DNA of 64,000 bases from Microvirga thermotolerans (GTDB taxonomy: Bacteria; Pseudomonadota; Alphaproteobacteria; Rhizobiales; Beijerinckiaceae). The stretch lies in assembly GCF_009363855.1 (NCBI RefSeq), contig NZ_CP045423.1, positions 1,952,001 to 2,016,000 on the forward strand, read 5' to 3'. The position numbers and the translations under genes are program-made. This document shows, piece by piece, positions 53,628 through 63,669 of the stretch (within the stretch, counting starts at the first letter, position 1; every line of letters starts with the position of its first letter). A model generated the notes under the pieces. It had not been told where the DNA came from and made no database searches. It worked only from the letters and a program-made list of their open reading frames with translations.

Positions 53628-56600
53628 ATGGCGCGCGTCCTTCACGACATCGGCTTCGTGCATCTGCACGTGCATTCCTCGTATTCTCTGCTCGAGGGGG
53701 CCCTGAAGATCGCGCAGCTCGCCAAGCTCGCCGCCGCGGACCGGCAGCCGGCGCTCGCGCTCACCGACACCAACAACCTGTTCGGCGCCCTGGAGTTCTC
53801 GGAGAAGCTCGCCGGGGCCGGCATCCAGCCCATCGCCGGCGTGCAGCTCTCGGTCTGCTTCGAGGAGCCGGACCCGGTGGCGCGGATCGTGCCCCAGCCC
53901 GCCAGCGTCGTGCTGCTGGCGCAGACCGACGAGGGCTACCGCAACCTCATGCGCCTCGTGAGCCACGCCTATTTCGGCGTGCCGCTCGGCGAGCCGCCCC
54001 GGGTGACGGCTCCCGACCTCGCCCGCCACGGCGAGGGGCTGATCGCGCTGACCGGCGGCTTCACCGGACCGCTCGATTCGGCGCTGCGCACCGGGCGGGA
54101 GGAACTCGCCCAGGCGCGGCTCGACATCCTCAAGGACGCCTTCGGCCACCAGCTCTACGTGGAGATCCAGCGCCACGGCCTCGACGAGGAGCGGATGGTG
54201 GAGCCGGCCCTGATCGGCCTCGCGGACCGCAACGGCCTTCCCGTCGTCGCCGCCAACGAGCCGTTCTTTTCCGCGCCGGGCGACTACGAGGCGCACGACG
54301 CCCTGCTCGCCATCGCCGAGGGGCGGATCGTCTCCGACGACAACCGCCGCCGTCTCTCCCCGGAGCATTACTTCAAGACGCGCCGGCAGATGATGGAGCT
54401 GTTCGCGGACCTTCCCGACGCGCTCCAGGCCAGCGTCGAGATCGCCATGCGCTGCTCGACGCGCGTGCGGACGCGCAAGCCCATCCTGCCGAGTTTCGGC
54501 ATCGGGCCCGATGCCGCCGCCCTGGACGAGGGCGAGGAACTGCAGCGCCAGGCGGAGGAGGGGCTCGCCAAGCGCCTCGCCGCGCACGGCCCGGCGCCGG
54601 GCCTGACCGAGCAGGATTACCGCGACCGCCTCGCCTACGAGATCGGCATCATCCGGAAGATGAAGTTCCCCGGCTACTTCCTGATCGTGTCGGACTTCAT
54701 CAAGTGGGCGAAGGACCACAACATCCCGGTCGGGCCGGGGCGCGGCTCCGGCGCGGGCTCCCTCGTGGCCTATGCGCTCACCATCACCGACCTGGACCCC
54801 CTGCGGTTCAGCCTGCTCTTCGAGCGCTTCCTCAATCCCGAGCGCGTCTCGATGCCCGACTTCGACATCGACTTCTGCGTGGAGGGGCGCGAACGCGTCA
54901 TCGAGTACGTGCAGCGGCGTTACGGCGAGGAGCAGGTCGCGCAGATCATCACCTTCGGCACCCTGCTCGCCCGCGGCGTCATGCGCGACGTCGGCCGGGT
55001 GCTGGAGATGCCCTACGGCCAGGTGGACAAGCTCACCAAGCTCGTGCCGCAGAACCCGGCCAATCCCGTGACCCTCGCGCAGGCCATCGAGGGGGAGCCG
55101 AGGCTCCAGGCGGCCATCGAGGAGGAGCCGGTCGTCAAGCGCATGCTCGACATCGCGCAGAAGCTCGAGGGCCTGCACCGCCACGCCTCCACCCACGCCG
55201 CGGGCGTGGTGATCGGCGACCGCCCGCTCCAGGAACTGGTGCCGCTCTACCGAGACCCGAAGACCGGGATGCGCGTGACCCAGTTCAACATGAAGTGGGT
55301 GGAGCAGGCGGGCCTGGTGAAGTTCGACTTCCTCGGCCTCAAGACCCTGACCGTGCTGCGCACGGCGGTCGACCTCATCCGTCGCAAGGGCATCGAGATC
55401 GATCTCTCGGCGCTGCCCCTCGACGACCGGAAGACCTACGAGATGCTGCGCCGGGGCGAGACGGTCGGCGTGTTCCAGGTGGAATCGGCGGGCATGCGTA
55501 AGGCTCTCGTCGAGATGGAGACCGACCGCTTCGAGGACATCATCGCCCTCGTCGCCCTCTACCGTCCGGGCCCGATGGCGAACATCCCCGTCTACTGCGC
55601 CCGCAAGCTCGGCAAGGACGAGCACAACAAGAAGGACTGGTATCCCCACGAGAAGCTCGAGCCGATCCTCAAGGAGACCTTCGGCATCATCGTCTACCAG
55701 GAGCAGGTGATGGAGGTCGCCAAGGTGCTCGCCGGCTACTCGCTCGGCGACGCCGACCTGCTGCGCCGCGCCATGGGCAAGAAGATCAAGGCCGAGATGG
55801 ACGCCCAGCGGGAGCGCTTCCTCACCGGCGCCGCGCAGGGCGGGCTCGACAGGGCCAAGGCGAACGAGATCTTCGACCTCCTCGCGAAATTCGCCGACTA
55901 CGGCTTCAACAAGAGCCACGCCGCCGCCTATGCCCTCGTCGCGTTCCAGACGGCCTATCTGAAGGCCAACCATCCGGTCGAGTTCCTGGCCGCGTCCATG
56001 ACGCTCGACCTCGACAACACGGACAAGCTGTCGGAATTCCGGCGCGAGGCGCAGCGCCTCGGCATCCGGGTCGAGCCGCCGTCCATCAACCGCTCCGGCG
56101 TGGTCTTCGACGTGAAGTACGACGCGGACGGGAACGGGGCGATTCTCTATGCGCTCGCCGCCGTGAAGGGGGTGGGCCGCCAGGCCATCGAGGCTGTCGT
56201 GGAGGCGCGGGGCGACAGGCCGTTCGAGAGCCTTGCGGACTTCGCGCGGCGCATCAATCCGCGCATGCTCAACAAGCGTACTCTCGAGAACCTGATCGCC
56301 GCCGGCGCCTTCGACGAGATCGAGCCCGACCGGGCCAGGGCCTGCGCCGCGGTGGACGCCATGATGAGCCTCGCCCAGCAGTGCCACGAGGCGGCGAACG
56401 GCGGCATGACCGACATGTTCGGCGGCGTCGCCTCGGCGGACGTGCCCCTGCGCGTGTCCTCCTACGAGCCGTGGCCCGCGGCGGTGAAGCTGCAGAAGGA
56501 ATACGACGCGGTGGGCTTCTTCCTCTCGGGCCACCCGCTCGACGAGTACGGCGACCTCCTCAAGAAGCTGCGCGTCCAGAGCTGGGCCGACTTCAGCCGC

Positions 56601-57098
56601 TCGGTGAAGGCGGGCAATTCCGTGGGCCGCGTCGCCGCCACGGTCCTCGACCGCCAGGAGCGCCGGACGAAGACCGGCAACAAGATGGGAATCATCACCC
56701 TGTCGGATCAGACCGGGCAGTTCGAGGCCATCGTCTTCTCGGAAGGCTTGCAGCGCCTGCGCGACATCCTGGAGCCCGGCAACGCCGTGGTCCTGATGCT
56801 CCAGGCCGGGGTCGAGGGCGAGGAGGTGAGGGCGAGGATAGGCATGGCCGAGCTCCTGGAGGAGGCCATCGCCAAGCACCAGAAGGGCATGCGGATCTTC
56901 CTGCGCGACGAGCGCCCCATCGCCAGCGTCCAGGAGCGCCTGCGGGCCAAGGGGGAGGGGGAGGTCTCCCTGGTCCTCATCCTCGACGACGGCGACCGGG
57001 AGGTGGAGGTCAAGCTCCCCGGCAGGTACATGGCAACCCCCCAGGTCGCAGGCGCGATCCGCGCCGTGCCGGGGGTGGTGGACGTGCACATTAACTAG
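53628..57098 (+). CDS. dnaE: DNA polymerase III subunit alpha
   Basis: Replicative polymerase subunit of 1156 residues, full length for DnaE1. The N-terminal PHP domain begins HLHVHSSYSLLEGALK. The palm has GPGRGSGAGSLVAYAL and the catalytic-aspartate motif MPDFDIDFC (about 415-423). The fingers have FGIIVYQEQVMEVA and DADLLRRAMGKK. A helix-hairpin-helix near 880 and an OB-fold domain around 985-1060 follow. ATG 53628 (MARVLHDIGFVHLHVHS) is preferred over an upstream start at 53499 that would overlap the small ORF. Confidence 0.97.
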   Translation: MARVLHDIGFVHLHVHSSYSLLEGALKIAQLAKLAAADRQPALALTDTNNLFGALEFSEKLAGAGIQPIAGVQLSVCFEEPDPVARIVPQPASVVLLAQTDEGYRNLMRLVSHAYFGVPLGEPPRVTAPDLARHGEGLIALTGGFTGPLDSALRTGREELAQARLDILKDAFGHQLYVEIQRHGLDEERMVEPALIGLADRNGLPVVAANEPFFSAPGDYEAHDALLAIAEGRIVSDDNRRRLSPEHYFKTRRQMMELFADLPDALQASVEIAMRCSTRVRTRKPILPSFGIGPDAAALDEGEELQRQAEEGLAKRLAAHGPAPGLTEQDYRDRLAYEIGIIRKMKFPGYFLIVSDFIKWAKDHNIPVGPGRGSGAGSLVAYALTITDLDPLRFSLLFERFLNPERVSMPDFDIDFCVEGRERVIEYVQRRYGEEQVAQIITFGTLLARGVMRDVGRVLEMPYGQVDKLTKLVPQNPANPVTLAQAIEGEPRLQAAIEEEPVVKRMLDIAQKLEGLHRHASTHAAGVVIGDRPLQELVPLYRDPKTGMRVTQFNMKWVEQAGLVKFDFLGLKTLTVLRTAVDLIRRKGIEIDLSALPLDDRKTYEMLRRGETVGVFQVESAGMRKALVEMETDRFEDIIALVALYRPGPMANIPVYCARKLGKDEHNKKDWYPHEKLEPILKETFGIIVYQEQVMEVAKVLAGYSLGDADLLRRAMGKKIKAEMDAQRERFLTGAAQGGLDRAKANEIFDLLAKFADYGFNKSHAAAYALVAFQTAYLKANHPVEFLAASMTLDLDNTDKLSEFRREAQRLGIRVEPPSINRSGVVFDVKYDADGNGAILYALAAVKGVGRQAIEAVVEARGDRPFESLADFARRINPRMLNKRTLENLIAAGAFDEIEPDRARACAAVDAMMSLAQQCHEAANGGMTDMFGGVASADVPLRVSSYEPWPAAVKLQKEYDAVGFFLSGHPLDEYGDLLKKLRVQSWADFSRSVKAGNSVGRVAATVLDRQERRTKTGNKMGIITLSDQTGQFEAIVFSEGLQRLRDILEPGNAVVLMLQAGVEGEEVRARIGMAELLEEAIAKHQKGMRIFLRDERPIASVQERLRAKGEGEVSLVLILDDGDREVEVKLPGRYMATPQVAGAIRAVPGVVDVHIN

Positions 57099-57302
57099 CA
57101 TCGGGCCGCAGACGCAGGACCGGGCCGGTCCAAGCCGCTCCGGAAGGCGGGCGAACCCACTCTTCCGCTTGCATTTCCACCCCCGACCCCCTATATGCGC
57201 GCCTATCCCACACGCGGAATCAACCTCGTGAGCCCATGAGGTATCCCGGTGGCCGGCTTGAGCCGGTCCACTCTTCCGCGGAGGCTTAACCGGAGAAAAG
57301 AA

Positions 57303-58316
57303 ATGGCGCTTCCCGATTTCTCGATGCGTCAGCTGCTGGAAGCTGGCGCCCACTTTGGCCACCAGGCCCACCGCTGGAACCCGAAGATGGCTCAGTACAT
57401 CTTCGGCACCCGCAACAACATCCACATCATCGACCTGGCTCAGACGGTGCCCATGATGCACCGCGCCCTCCAGGCCGTCAGCGACACGGTGGCCAAGGGC
57501 GGCCGCGTGCTCTTCGTCGGCACGAAGCGCCAGGCCGCCGACGCGGTGGCCGAGGCGGCCAAGCGCTCGGCCCAGTACTACGTGAACTCCCGCTGGCTCG
57601 GCGGCATGCTGACCAACTGGAAGACGATCTCCCAGTCCATCCAGCGCCTGCGCAAGGTGGACGAGATCCTCGCCGGCGGCGCCCAGGGCCTCACCAAGAA
57701 GGAGCGCCTCATGCTCTCCCGCGAGAAGGAGAAGCTCGAGCGCGCCCTCGGCGGCATCAAGGACATGGGCGGCGTTCCCGACCTGATCTTCGTGATCGAC
57801 ACCAACAAGGAGCAGCTCGCGATCCAGGAGGCCAAGCGCCTCGGGATCCCGGTGGCCGCCATCGTCGACACCAACTGCGATCCGGACGGCATCACCTTCC
57901 CGGTTCCGGCCAATGACGATGCCGGCCGCGCGATCTCCCTCTACTGCGAGCTGGTCTCCCGCGCCGCCCTCGACGGCATCTCCCGCAGCGCGAGCGCCAT
58001 GGGCATCGACGTGGGCGAGTCCGAGAGCCCGCTGGTCGAGGAGCTTCCGGCCGACGACGCCGGCGCCACGGGCATTGACGAGCAGTTCGAGCGCCTGGCC
58101 GCGCCCCGCGGCGCCCCGGACGACCTGACCAAGCTGACCGGCGTCGGTCCGCAGCTCGAGAAGAAGCTCAACGAGGCCGGCATCTTCCACTACTGGCAGA
58201 TCGCCGCCATGAAGCCGGCGGATGTCGAGCAGCTCGACAAGGAACTGAAGCTGAACGGTCGTATCGACCGCGACGGCTGGATCAACCAGGCCCGTTCGGC
58301 GTTCGAGGCGGCCTGA
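57303..58316 (+). CDS. rpsB: 30S ribosomal protein S2 with C-terminal HhH extension
   Basis: Small-subunit ribosomal protein, here 337 residues against about 240 in E. coli. Residues 1-230 are ordinary S2 ([14 protein letters not shown], then [20 protein letters not shown]). The extension from about 265 carries a helix-hairpin-helix-like unit, [21 protein letters not shown], ending QARSAFEAA. Such extended S2 proteins are known from Rhizobiales. ATG 57303 follows CCGGAGAAAAGAA. It is the first gene of the rpsB-tsf pair. Confidence 0.96.
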   Translation: MALPDFSMRQLLEAGAHFGHQAHRWNPKMAQYIFGTRNNIHIIDLAQTVPMMHRALQAVSDTVAKGGRVLFVGTKRQAADAVAEAAKRSAQYYVNSRWLGGMLTNWKTISQSIQRLRKVDEILAGGAQGLTKKERLMLSREKEKLERALGGIKDMGGVPDLIFVIDTNKEQLAIQEAKRLGIPVAAIVDTNCDPDGITFPVPANDDAGRAISLYCELVSRAALDGISRSASAMGIDVGESESPLVEELPADDAGATGIDEQFERLAAPRGAPDDLTKLTGVGPQLEKKLNEAGIFHYWQIAAMKPADVEQLDKELKLNGRIDRDGWINQARSAFEAA

Positions 58317-58362
58317 GGCCTGCCCGGCGCCGCTCCCGGCGCCAAGAGACCGTGACCGATCA

Positions 58363-58387
58363 GCCCGGCGTTCTCTGGACGCCGGGC
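58363..58387 (+). terminator. Hairpin (partial terminator/attenuator) between rpsB and tsf
   Basis: GCCCGGCGT (58363-58371) pairs with ACGCCGGGC (58379-58387) around a seven-base loop. No T-run follows (TCCCTCTATG), and tsf starts 35 bp on. It is more likely a processing or attenuation structure that sets the rpsB:tsf ratio than a full terminator. Confidence 0.45.
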
Positions 58388-58421
58388 TCCCTCTATGTAC
58401 GAACCTGCGAAAGGACGAGCC

Positions 58422-59351
58422 ATGGCGAACATTACCGCTGCGATGGTGAAGGAGCTGCGCGACAAGACCAGCGCCGGCATGATGGATTGCAAGACCGCTC
58501 TCGCCGAGACCAACGGCGACATCGAGGCTGCCGTCGACTGGCTGCGCAAGAAGGGCCTGTCGAAGGCCGCCAAGAAGGCCGGCCGCGTCGCCGCCGAGGG
58601 TCTCGTCGCCGTCGAGTCCTCCGGTCACGCCGCCGCGATCCTCGAGGTCAATTCCGAGACCGACTTCGTCGCCCGCAACGACGGCTTCCAGGCCTTCGCC
58701 CGCGAGGCCGCCAAGATCGCCCTCATGGGCGACGGCACCATCGAGTCCCTCGAGGCCGCTCACTTCCCGGGCTCGCAGGTCACCGTGAAGGACCGCCTCC
58801 AGGAGCTCATCGCCACCATCGGCGAGAACATGACCCTGCGCCGCGTCGCGAAGCTCACGGTCTCCAAGGGCGTCATCGCATCCTACGTGCACAATGCGGT
58901 CAGCGAGGGGCTCGGCAAGATCGGCGTCCTCGTGGCGCTGGAGTCGGAGGGTGACGTTGAGGTCCTGAGCGCGCTCGGACGCCAGATCGCGATGCATGTC
59001 GCGGCGACGAACCCGATCGCGGTCGACGCCTCGGGCATCGATCCGGCCACCGTGGAGCGCGAAAGCGCGATCCTGCGCGAGAAGAACGCCGGCAAGCCCG
59101 ACCACGTGATGCAGAAGATCGTCGAGAGCGGCCTGAAGAGCTACTACAAGGAGGTCACGCTCCTCGAGCAGTCCTTCGTGCACGACCCCTCGAAATCCGT
59201 CGCCCAGGTCCTCAAGGAAGCCGAATCCAAGGCCGGCAAGCCCGTCGCCCTGAAGGGCTTCATCCGCTTCGCCCTCGGCGAGGGCATCGAGAAGGAGGAA
59301 GCTCCCGATTTCGCGGCGGAAGTGGCCGCGGCGGCCGGGGTGAAAGCCTGA
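58422..59351 (+). CDS. tsf: Elongation factor Ts
   Basis: Nucleotide exchange factor for EF-Tu, 309 residues. The N-terminal UBA-like domain with [19 protein letters not shown] and the core signature [14 protein letters not shown] are present. Both dimer-like subdomains are intact. ATG 58422 follows AAAGGACGAGCC. A terminator after the gene separates it from pyrH. Confidence 0.97.
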   Translation: MANITAAMVKELRDKTSAGMMDCKTALAETNGDIEAAVDWLRKKGLSKAAKKAGRVAAEGLVAVESSGHAAAILEVNSETDFVARNDGFQAFAREAAKIALMGDGTIESLEAAHFPGSQVTVKDRLQELIATIGENMTLRRVAKLTVSKGVIASYVHNAVSEGLGKIGVLVALESEGDVEVLSALGRQIAMHVAATNPIAVDASGIDPATVERESAILREKNAGKPDHVMQKIVESGLKSYYKEVTLLEQSFVHDPSKSVAQVLKEAESKAGKPVALKGFIRFALGEGIEKEEAPDFAAEVAAAAGVKA

Positions 59352-59369
59352 GGCCTCTGTCTCTCCTCG

Positions 59370-59395
59370 AACGGCGGCTCTTCAGCCGCCGTTTT
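59370..59395 (+). terminator. Terminator of rpsB-tsf
   Basis: A ten-base stem AACGGCGGCT (59370-59379) with AGCCGCCGTT (59384-59393) and CTTC loop, followed by a short TTTT overlap. It lies 19 bp after the tsf stop. Confidence 0.8.
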
Positions 59396-59481
59396 CATGA
59401 GAGCCCGAGAATGCTTCACTCAACGGAAGGGGCATCGCTTCCGGAGGGAGCGTTCCATCCACAAGAAAGAGAGGTCTGGCA

Positions 59482-60195
59482 GTGACGAGATTCCGGCGCA
59501 TCCTGGTGAAGCTTTCCGGCGAGGCCCTGATGGCTCCCGACGGCTACTGGCTCGATCCTCAGATCCTCTCCGGCCTGGCCGAGGACCTGGCCGAGGCCAC
59601 CCGCGCCGGGTTCGAAATCGCCCTCGTGATCGGCGGCGGCAACATCATCCGCGGCGCGCGGATGAGCGCCGCCGGCTGGATCGACCGCCCGACGGCCGAT
59701 TCCATGGGCATGCTCGGCACGGTCATGAACTCCCTCGCCATCGAGACCGCCCTGAACGCCGCGGGGGTGACCGCGCGGACCATGGCGGCGGTCTCGATGC
59801 CCACCATCTGCGAGACCTACGCCCGCCAGCCGGCCCTGCACCATCTGGACAAGGGCCAGGTGGTGGTCCTCGCCGGGGGAACGGGCAACCCCTTCTTCAC
59901 CACCGACACGGCGGCGGTGCTCCGGGCGGCGGAGCTTCGCTGCGACGCGGTGCTGAAGGCGACCCAGGTGGACGGAGTCTATTCCGCCGATCCGAAGAAG
60001 GATCCCGCCGCCGTCCGCTTCGACCGACTGACCCACGACGAGGCCATCGCCAAGGACCTCAAGGTGATGGACACCGCCGCCTTCGCCCTCGCGCGGGAAA
60101 GCCGCCTTCCGATCATCGTCGGCTCGGTCCACCCGCCGAGCTCGGTCACGGCGATCCTCAAGGGGGAGGTGCGCTCGACCGTGGTCGCCCCTTGA
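59482..60195 (+). CDS. pyrH: UMP kinase
   Basis: Hexameric bacterial UMP kinase (237 residues) that makes UDP for pyrimidine nucleotide synthesis. The P-loop-like start ILVKLSGEALM and the glycine-rich VIGGGNIIRG are followed by RPTADSMGMLGTVMNSLA and DGVYSADPKKDP, all conserved. The start is GTG 59482 with AGAGAGGTCTGGCA upstream. It begins a set of closely spaced genes running to rseP. Confidence 0.97.
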   Translation: MTRFRRILVKLSGEALMAPDGYWLDPQILSGLAEDLAEATRAGFEIALVIGGGNIIRGARMSAAGWIDRPTADSMGMLGTVMNSLAIETALNAAGVTARTMAAVSMPTICETYARQPALHHLDKGQVVVLAGGTGNPFFTTDTAAVLRAAELRCDAVLKATQVDGVYSADPKKDPAAVRFDRLTHDEAIAKDLKVMDTAAFALARESRLPIIVGSVHPPSSVTAILKGEVRSTVVAP

Positions 60196-60253
60196 TGCAA
60201 CCCTCAGGGAAGCGTAAGCCCGTTGAGTCAGTTTGAGTTTGGGATCAGATACG

Positions 60254-60814
60254 ATGGCAACGACTTTTGACCTCGAAGACGTGAAGCGCCGCATGCAGGG
60301 CGCGATCAACGCGTTCAAGCACGACCTCGGCAGCCTTCGGACCGGCCGCGCCTCGCCCAGCCTTCTCGACCCGATCCAGGTCGACGCCTACGGCTCCCTG
60401 ATGCCGATCGCCCAGGTCGCGACCGTGAGCGTGCCCGAGCCGCGGCTCCTCAGCGTCCAGGTGTGGGACCGGGGCATGGTCGGAGCCGTCGAGAAGGCCA
60501 TTCGCGATTCCGATCTCGGCCTCAACCCGCAGACGGAGGGTCAGGTCATCCGCCTGCGCATCCCGGAGATGAACGAGCAGCGCCGCAAGGAGATGGTGAA
60601 GGTCGCCCACAAGTACGCCGAGGAGGCGCGGATCGCGATCCGCCACGTGCGCCGCGACGGTCTCGACCTCCTGAAGAAGCTCGAGAAGGACGGCCATATC
60701 GGCGAGGACGACGCCAAGCGGCAGGGCGACCAGGTCCAGAAGGCGACCGATCACTTCGTCGCCGAGGTCGACACGCTCCTGAACGCCAAGGAAAAGGAGA
60801 TCATGCACGTCTGA
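60254..60814 (+). CDS. frr: Ribosome recycling factor
   Basis: Releases ribosomal subunits after termination together with EF-G; 186 residues. The three-helix bundle motifs [23 protein letters not shown] and [26 protein letters not shown] are canonical. ATG 60254 ([13 protein letters not shown]) fits relatives better than the in-frame ATG-like start at 60233. Confidence 0.97.
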   Translation: MATTFDLEDVKRRMQGAINAFKHDLGSLRTGRASPSLLDPIQVDAYGSLMPIAQVATVSVPEPRLLSVQVWDRGMVGAVEKAIRDSDLGLNPQTEGQVIRLRIPEMNEQRRKEMVKVAHKYAEEARIAIRHVRRDGLDLLKKLEKDGHIGEDDAKRQGDQVQKATDHFVAEVDTLLNAKEKEIMHV

Positions 60815-60827
60815 CCCCTCAGGCGGC

Positions 60828-61607
60828 ATGGATGGACCCATGAGCGGAGAAGCGAAGCGTACGGTTGCGGCCCTTCCCGGCGAAGGTGTGGGGGAGGGAA
60901 TGCCTGCGCATGTCGCGATCATCATGGACGGCAACGGACGCTGGGCGGCCCGGCGCGGCCTGCCCCGCTTCGAGGGCCACCGCCGGGGCGTCGAGGCGAT
61001 CCGGCGCGCCGTCCGCACGGCGGGCGACCTGGGAATCCGCTACCTGACGCTCTACAGCTTCTCCGCCGAGAACTGGCGCCGCCCCGCCCAGGAGGTGTCC
61101 GACCTGATGGGGCTCCTCAAGCGCTTCGTCAGGCACGACCTCGCCGATCTCCACGCCGGCAACGTCCGCGTCCGCATCATCGGTGCGCGGGAAGGTCTGG
61201 CACCCGACATCCGCCCCCTGCTGGACGAGGCCGAGCAGCTGACCCAGGGCAACACGGGCCTGACCCTGGTGATCGCCTTCAACTACGGCGGCCGCCAGGA
61301 GATCGTCCGCGCCGTGCAGGCCTTGGCCCGCAAGGTCCGGGAAGGGGGCCTTGACCCCGAGGCCATCGACGCGGCGGCCCTGGAGGCCCATCTCGACACC
61401 GCCGGCATTCCCGACCCGGATCTGGTGATCCGCACCTCCGGCGAGCAGCGGGTCTCGAATTTCCTCACTTGGCAGACAGCCTATTCGGAGTTCGTCTTCA
61501 TCCCGGATTTCTGGCCCGATTTCGACGAGGCGACCTTCCGCGCCGCTCTCGACGAATATTTCAAGCGCGAACGCCGCTTCGGCGGCCTCAGCGCCAGGGC
61601 GGTGTGA
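60828..61607 (+). CDS. uppS: Undecaprenyl diphosphate synthase
   Basis: Cis-prenyltransferase (up to 259 residues) that makes the C55 lipid carrier for peptidoglycan and O-antigen synthesis. The active-site aspartate lies in [17 protein letters not shown], and [11 protein letters not shown] and the C-terminal [23 protein letters not shown](F) signatures follow. Two starts are possible, ATG 60828 or ATG 60840; neither has a clearly better binding site. It begins 14 bp after frr. Confidence 0.95.
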   Translation: MDGPMSGEAKRTVAALPGEGVGEGMPAHVAIIMDGNGRWAARRGLPRFEGHRRGVEAIRRAVRTAGDLGIRYLTLYSFSAENWRRPAQEVSDLMGLLKRFVRHDLADLHAGNVRVRIIGAREGLAPDIRPLLDEAEQLTQGNTGLTLVIAFNYGGRQEIVRAVQALARKVREGGLDPEAIDAAALEAHLDTAGIPDPDLVIRTSGEQRVSNFLTWQTAYSEFVFIPDFWPDFDEATFRAALDEYFKRERRFGGLSARAV

Positions 61608-61609
61608 CG

Positions 61610-62467
61610 ATGGCGCCGGACGAGGGTGCGCCTCCTTCCCCGGATCCCGCCGGGAAACCCCGCAGCGAGCTTGCGAAGCGGGTCGCCTCGGCGGTGGTGC
61701 TGATTCCTCTCGCCCTGGCCGTGGCCTGGGAGGGCGGCTGGGCTTTCGCCCTGTTCTGGCTCGCTGCCGGCATCGCCATGATGGTGGAATGGACCAACAT
61801 GACCCGGGTGGAGCCGCGCCGCCCCGTGCAGGCGGCCCTGGGCCTCGGCCTCGCCGCGCTGACCTTCGCCCTCCTGAACGGCCTGTCCCTCGCCGCGGGC
61901 ACTGCCGTCCTCGTCGCGACCGCCGTCCTGGGAGCGGCCCTTGCGCGGGGAGGGCAAGGAAAGCTCTGGGCCGTCGGCGGCTTCGCCTACGGGGCGGTCA
62001 TCGTGCTCGTGCCGCCCATCGTCCGCGAGCATCCCTATCTCGGCCTCGTCGGGCTCCTCTGGATGTTCGCCGTGGTCTGGGCCACGGACATCGCGGCCTA
62101 TTTCACCGGCAGGCGGCTCGGCGGGCCGAAGCTGTGGCCGCGGGTGAGCCCCAAGAAGACCTGGTCGGGCTTCGCGGGCGGCCTCGTGGCCGGAACGCTC
62201 GGGGGGTTCCTCGTGGTGTGGGTCTCCCAGCGCTTCGGGTGGATCCAGCCCTTCAGCCTGCGCAACACCGTGCTCCTCTCCATCGTCGCCTCCGTGGCGA
62301 GCCAGCTCGGCGACCTGGGGGAATCGGCCCTCAAGCGGCACTGCGACGTGAAGGATTCGAGCCACCTCATCCCAGGCCACGGCGGCGTGATGGACCGCCT
62401 GGACGGGTTCTGGGCCGTCTCCCTGATCCTCGGCGCCGTCCTCCTGACCGTTCGACTGGCAACCTGA
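61610..62467 (+). CDS. cdsA: Phosphatidate cytidylyltransferase
   Basis: Integral membrane enzyme that makes CDP-diacylglycerol, the precursor of bacterial phospholipids. The 285-residue product has about seven helices. The CDS signature is seen as KRHCDVKDSSHLIPGHGGVMDRLDG near the C-terminus, and the segment WATDIAAYFTGRRLGGPKLWPRVSPKKTWSG is conserved. It starts two bases after uppS. Confidence 0.96.
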   Translation: MAPDEGAPPSPDPAGKPRSELAKRVASAVVLIPLALAVAWEGGWAFALFWLAAGIAMMVEWTNMTRVEPRRPVQAALGLGLAALTFALLNGLSLAAGTAVLVATAVLGAALARGGQGKLWAVGGFAYGAVIVLVPPIVREHPYLGLVGLLWMFAVVWATDIAAYFTGRRLGGPKLWPRVSPKKTWSGFAGGLVAGTLGGFLVVWVSQRFGWIQPFSLRNTVLLSIVASVASQLGDLGESALKRHCDVKDSSHLIPGHGGVMDRLDGFWAVSLILGAVLLTVRLAT

Positions 62468-62472
62468 CACCG

Positions 62473-63633
62473 ATGACACGCACCCTCACCATTCTCGGCG
62501 CTACGGGCTCGATCGGCCGCTCCACGGCGGAGGTGGTACTCGCCCACCGCGAGGAGCTGCGCGTGGAGGCGGTGGTCGGAGGCCGCGACGCCGAGGCCCT
62601 CGCCAAGGTCGCGATCAGGCTCGGCGCGCGCTTTGCCGCTCTCGCGGACGAGCGGGGCGGGCCGGCCCTGAAGGAGGCGCTGGCCGGCTCCGGAATCGGC
62701 TCGGGCGCGGGGATCTCGGCCGTGACGGAGGCCGCCGAGCGGGACGCGGACGTGGTTCTCGCGGCGATCAGCGGCACCGCCGGTCTGCGCCCGACCCGGG
62801 CGGCCCTCAGGGCCGGGCGGCGCATCGCCCTCGCCAACAAGGAGAGCCTCGTCTGCGCGGGCGAGGCCTTCATGGCCGAGGCGCGACGCCTGGGGGCAGA
62901 GATCATGCCCGTCGATTCCGAGCACAATGCCCTCGACCAGGCCCTTGCGGCCGGGCGGATCGGCGACGTGGAGAAGGTGACGATCACGGCGACCGGCGGC
63001 CCCTTCCGGACCTGGAGCCGGGAGCGCATCGCCCGGGCGAGCGTGGCCGAGGCCTCCGCGCATCCGGTCTGGTCCATGGGCTCGAAGATCAACATCGATT
63101 CCGCGACCCTGATGAACAAAGGGCTCGAACTGATTGAAGCCCATCACCTTTTCGGGCTGGGAGCGGACCGTCTCGACGTGCTCGTCCATCCGGAGGCCAT
63201 CGTTCACGGCCTGGTGCAGTGGACGGACGGCGCCGTCACGGCGGGCCTGGCCCTGCCGGACATGAAGGTTCCCATCGCCAACGCCCTGCGTCACCGTGAG
63301 CGCCTTGCGATGGCGCTGCCCCGTCTCGATCTTGCCTCTATTGGACGTTTAAGCTTCGAAGAGGCCGACGAGACGCGCTTTCCGTGTCTCGCGCTGGCCA
63401 GGGCTGCGCTTCGTGCCGGAGGTGCGATGCCGACCGTCCTCAACGCCGCCAATGAGATCGCCGTCGCGGCCTTCATGGGTGGGAGGATAGGATTTTATGC
63501 AATTTCGGAAAAGGTTGAGACGGTTTGTTCAATCTTTTCTGGAAGAAATCTGACGGCACCGGCAACCATAGCGGAAGCGCTAGCGATCGACGAGGAGGCC
63601 CGTGAGGCGGCGCGGCGGCTCGTCCCCGCCTGA
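62473..63633 (+). CDS. dxr: 1-Deoxy-D-xylulose-5-phosphate reductoisomerase
   Basis: Second enzyme of the MEP isoprenoid pathway; converts DXP to MEP with NADPH. It has 386 residues. The NADPH-binding start TILGATGSIGRSTAEV, the metal site PVDSEHNA (about 151-158) and the flexible loop region SAHPVWSMGSKINIDSATLMNKGLE are all present. It lies between cdsA and rseP as in E. coli and many proteobacteria. The last 150 bp have lower GC than the rest, but the frame is intact. Confidence 0.97.
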   Translation: MTRTLTILGATGSIGRSTAEVVLAHREELRVEAVVGGRDAEALAKVAIRLGARFAALADERGGPALKEALAGSGIGSGAGISAVTEAAERDADVVLAAISGTAGLRPTRAALRAGRRIALANKESLVCAGEAFMAEARRLGAEIMPVDSEHNALDQALAAGRIGDVEKVTITATGGPFRTWSRERIARASVAEASAHPVWSMGSKINIDSATLMNKGLELIEAHHLFGLGADRLDVLVHPEAIVHGLVQWTDGAVTAGLALPDMKVPIANALRHRERLAMALPRLDLASIGRLSFEEADETRFPCLALARAALRAGGAMPTVLNAANEIAVAAFMGGRIGFYAISEKVETVCSIFSGRNLTAPATIAEALAIDEEAREAARRLVPA

Positions 63634-63669
63634 GGCCGCGACGGTCGCGGCTCGAGCGATGGGAAAGGG

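Noticed and set aside
53538-59183. Very long minus-strand open frame (1881 codons) opposite dnaE, rpsB and tsf
   Set aside because: It runs antisense across several certain genes, has no domain signatures and a codon bias expected from a GC-rich third position on the other strand.
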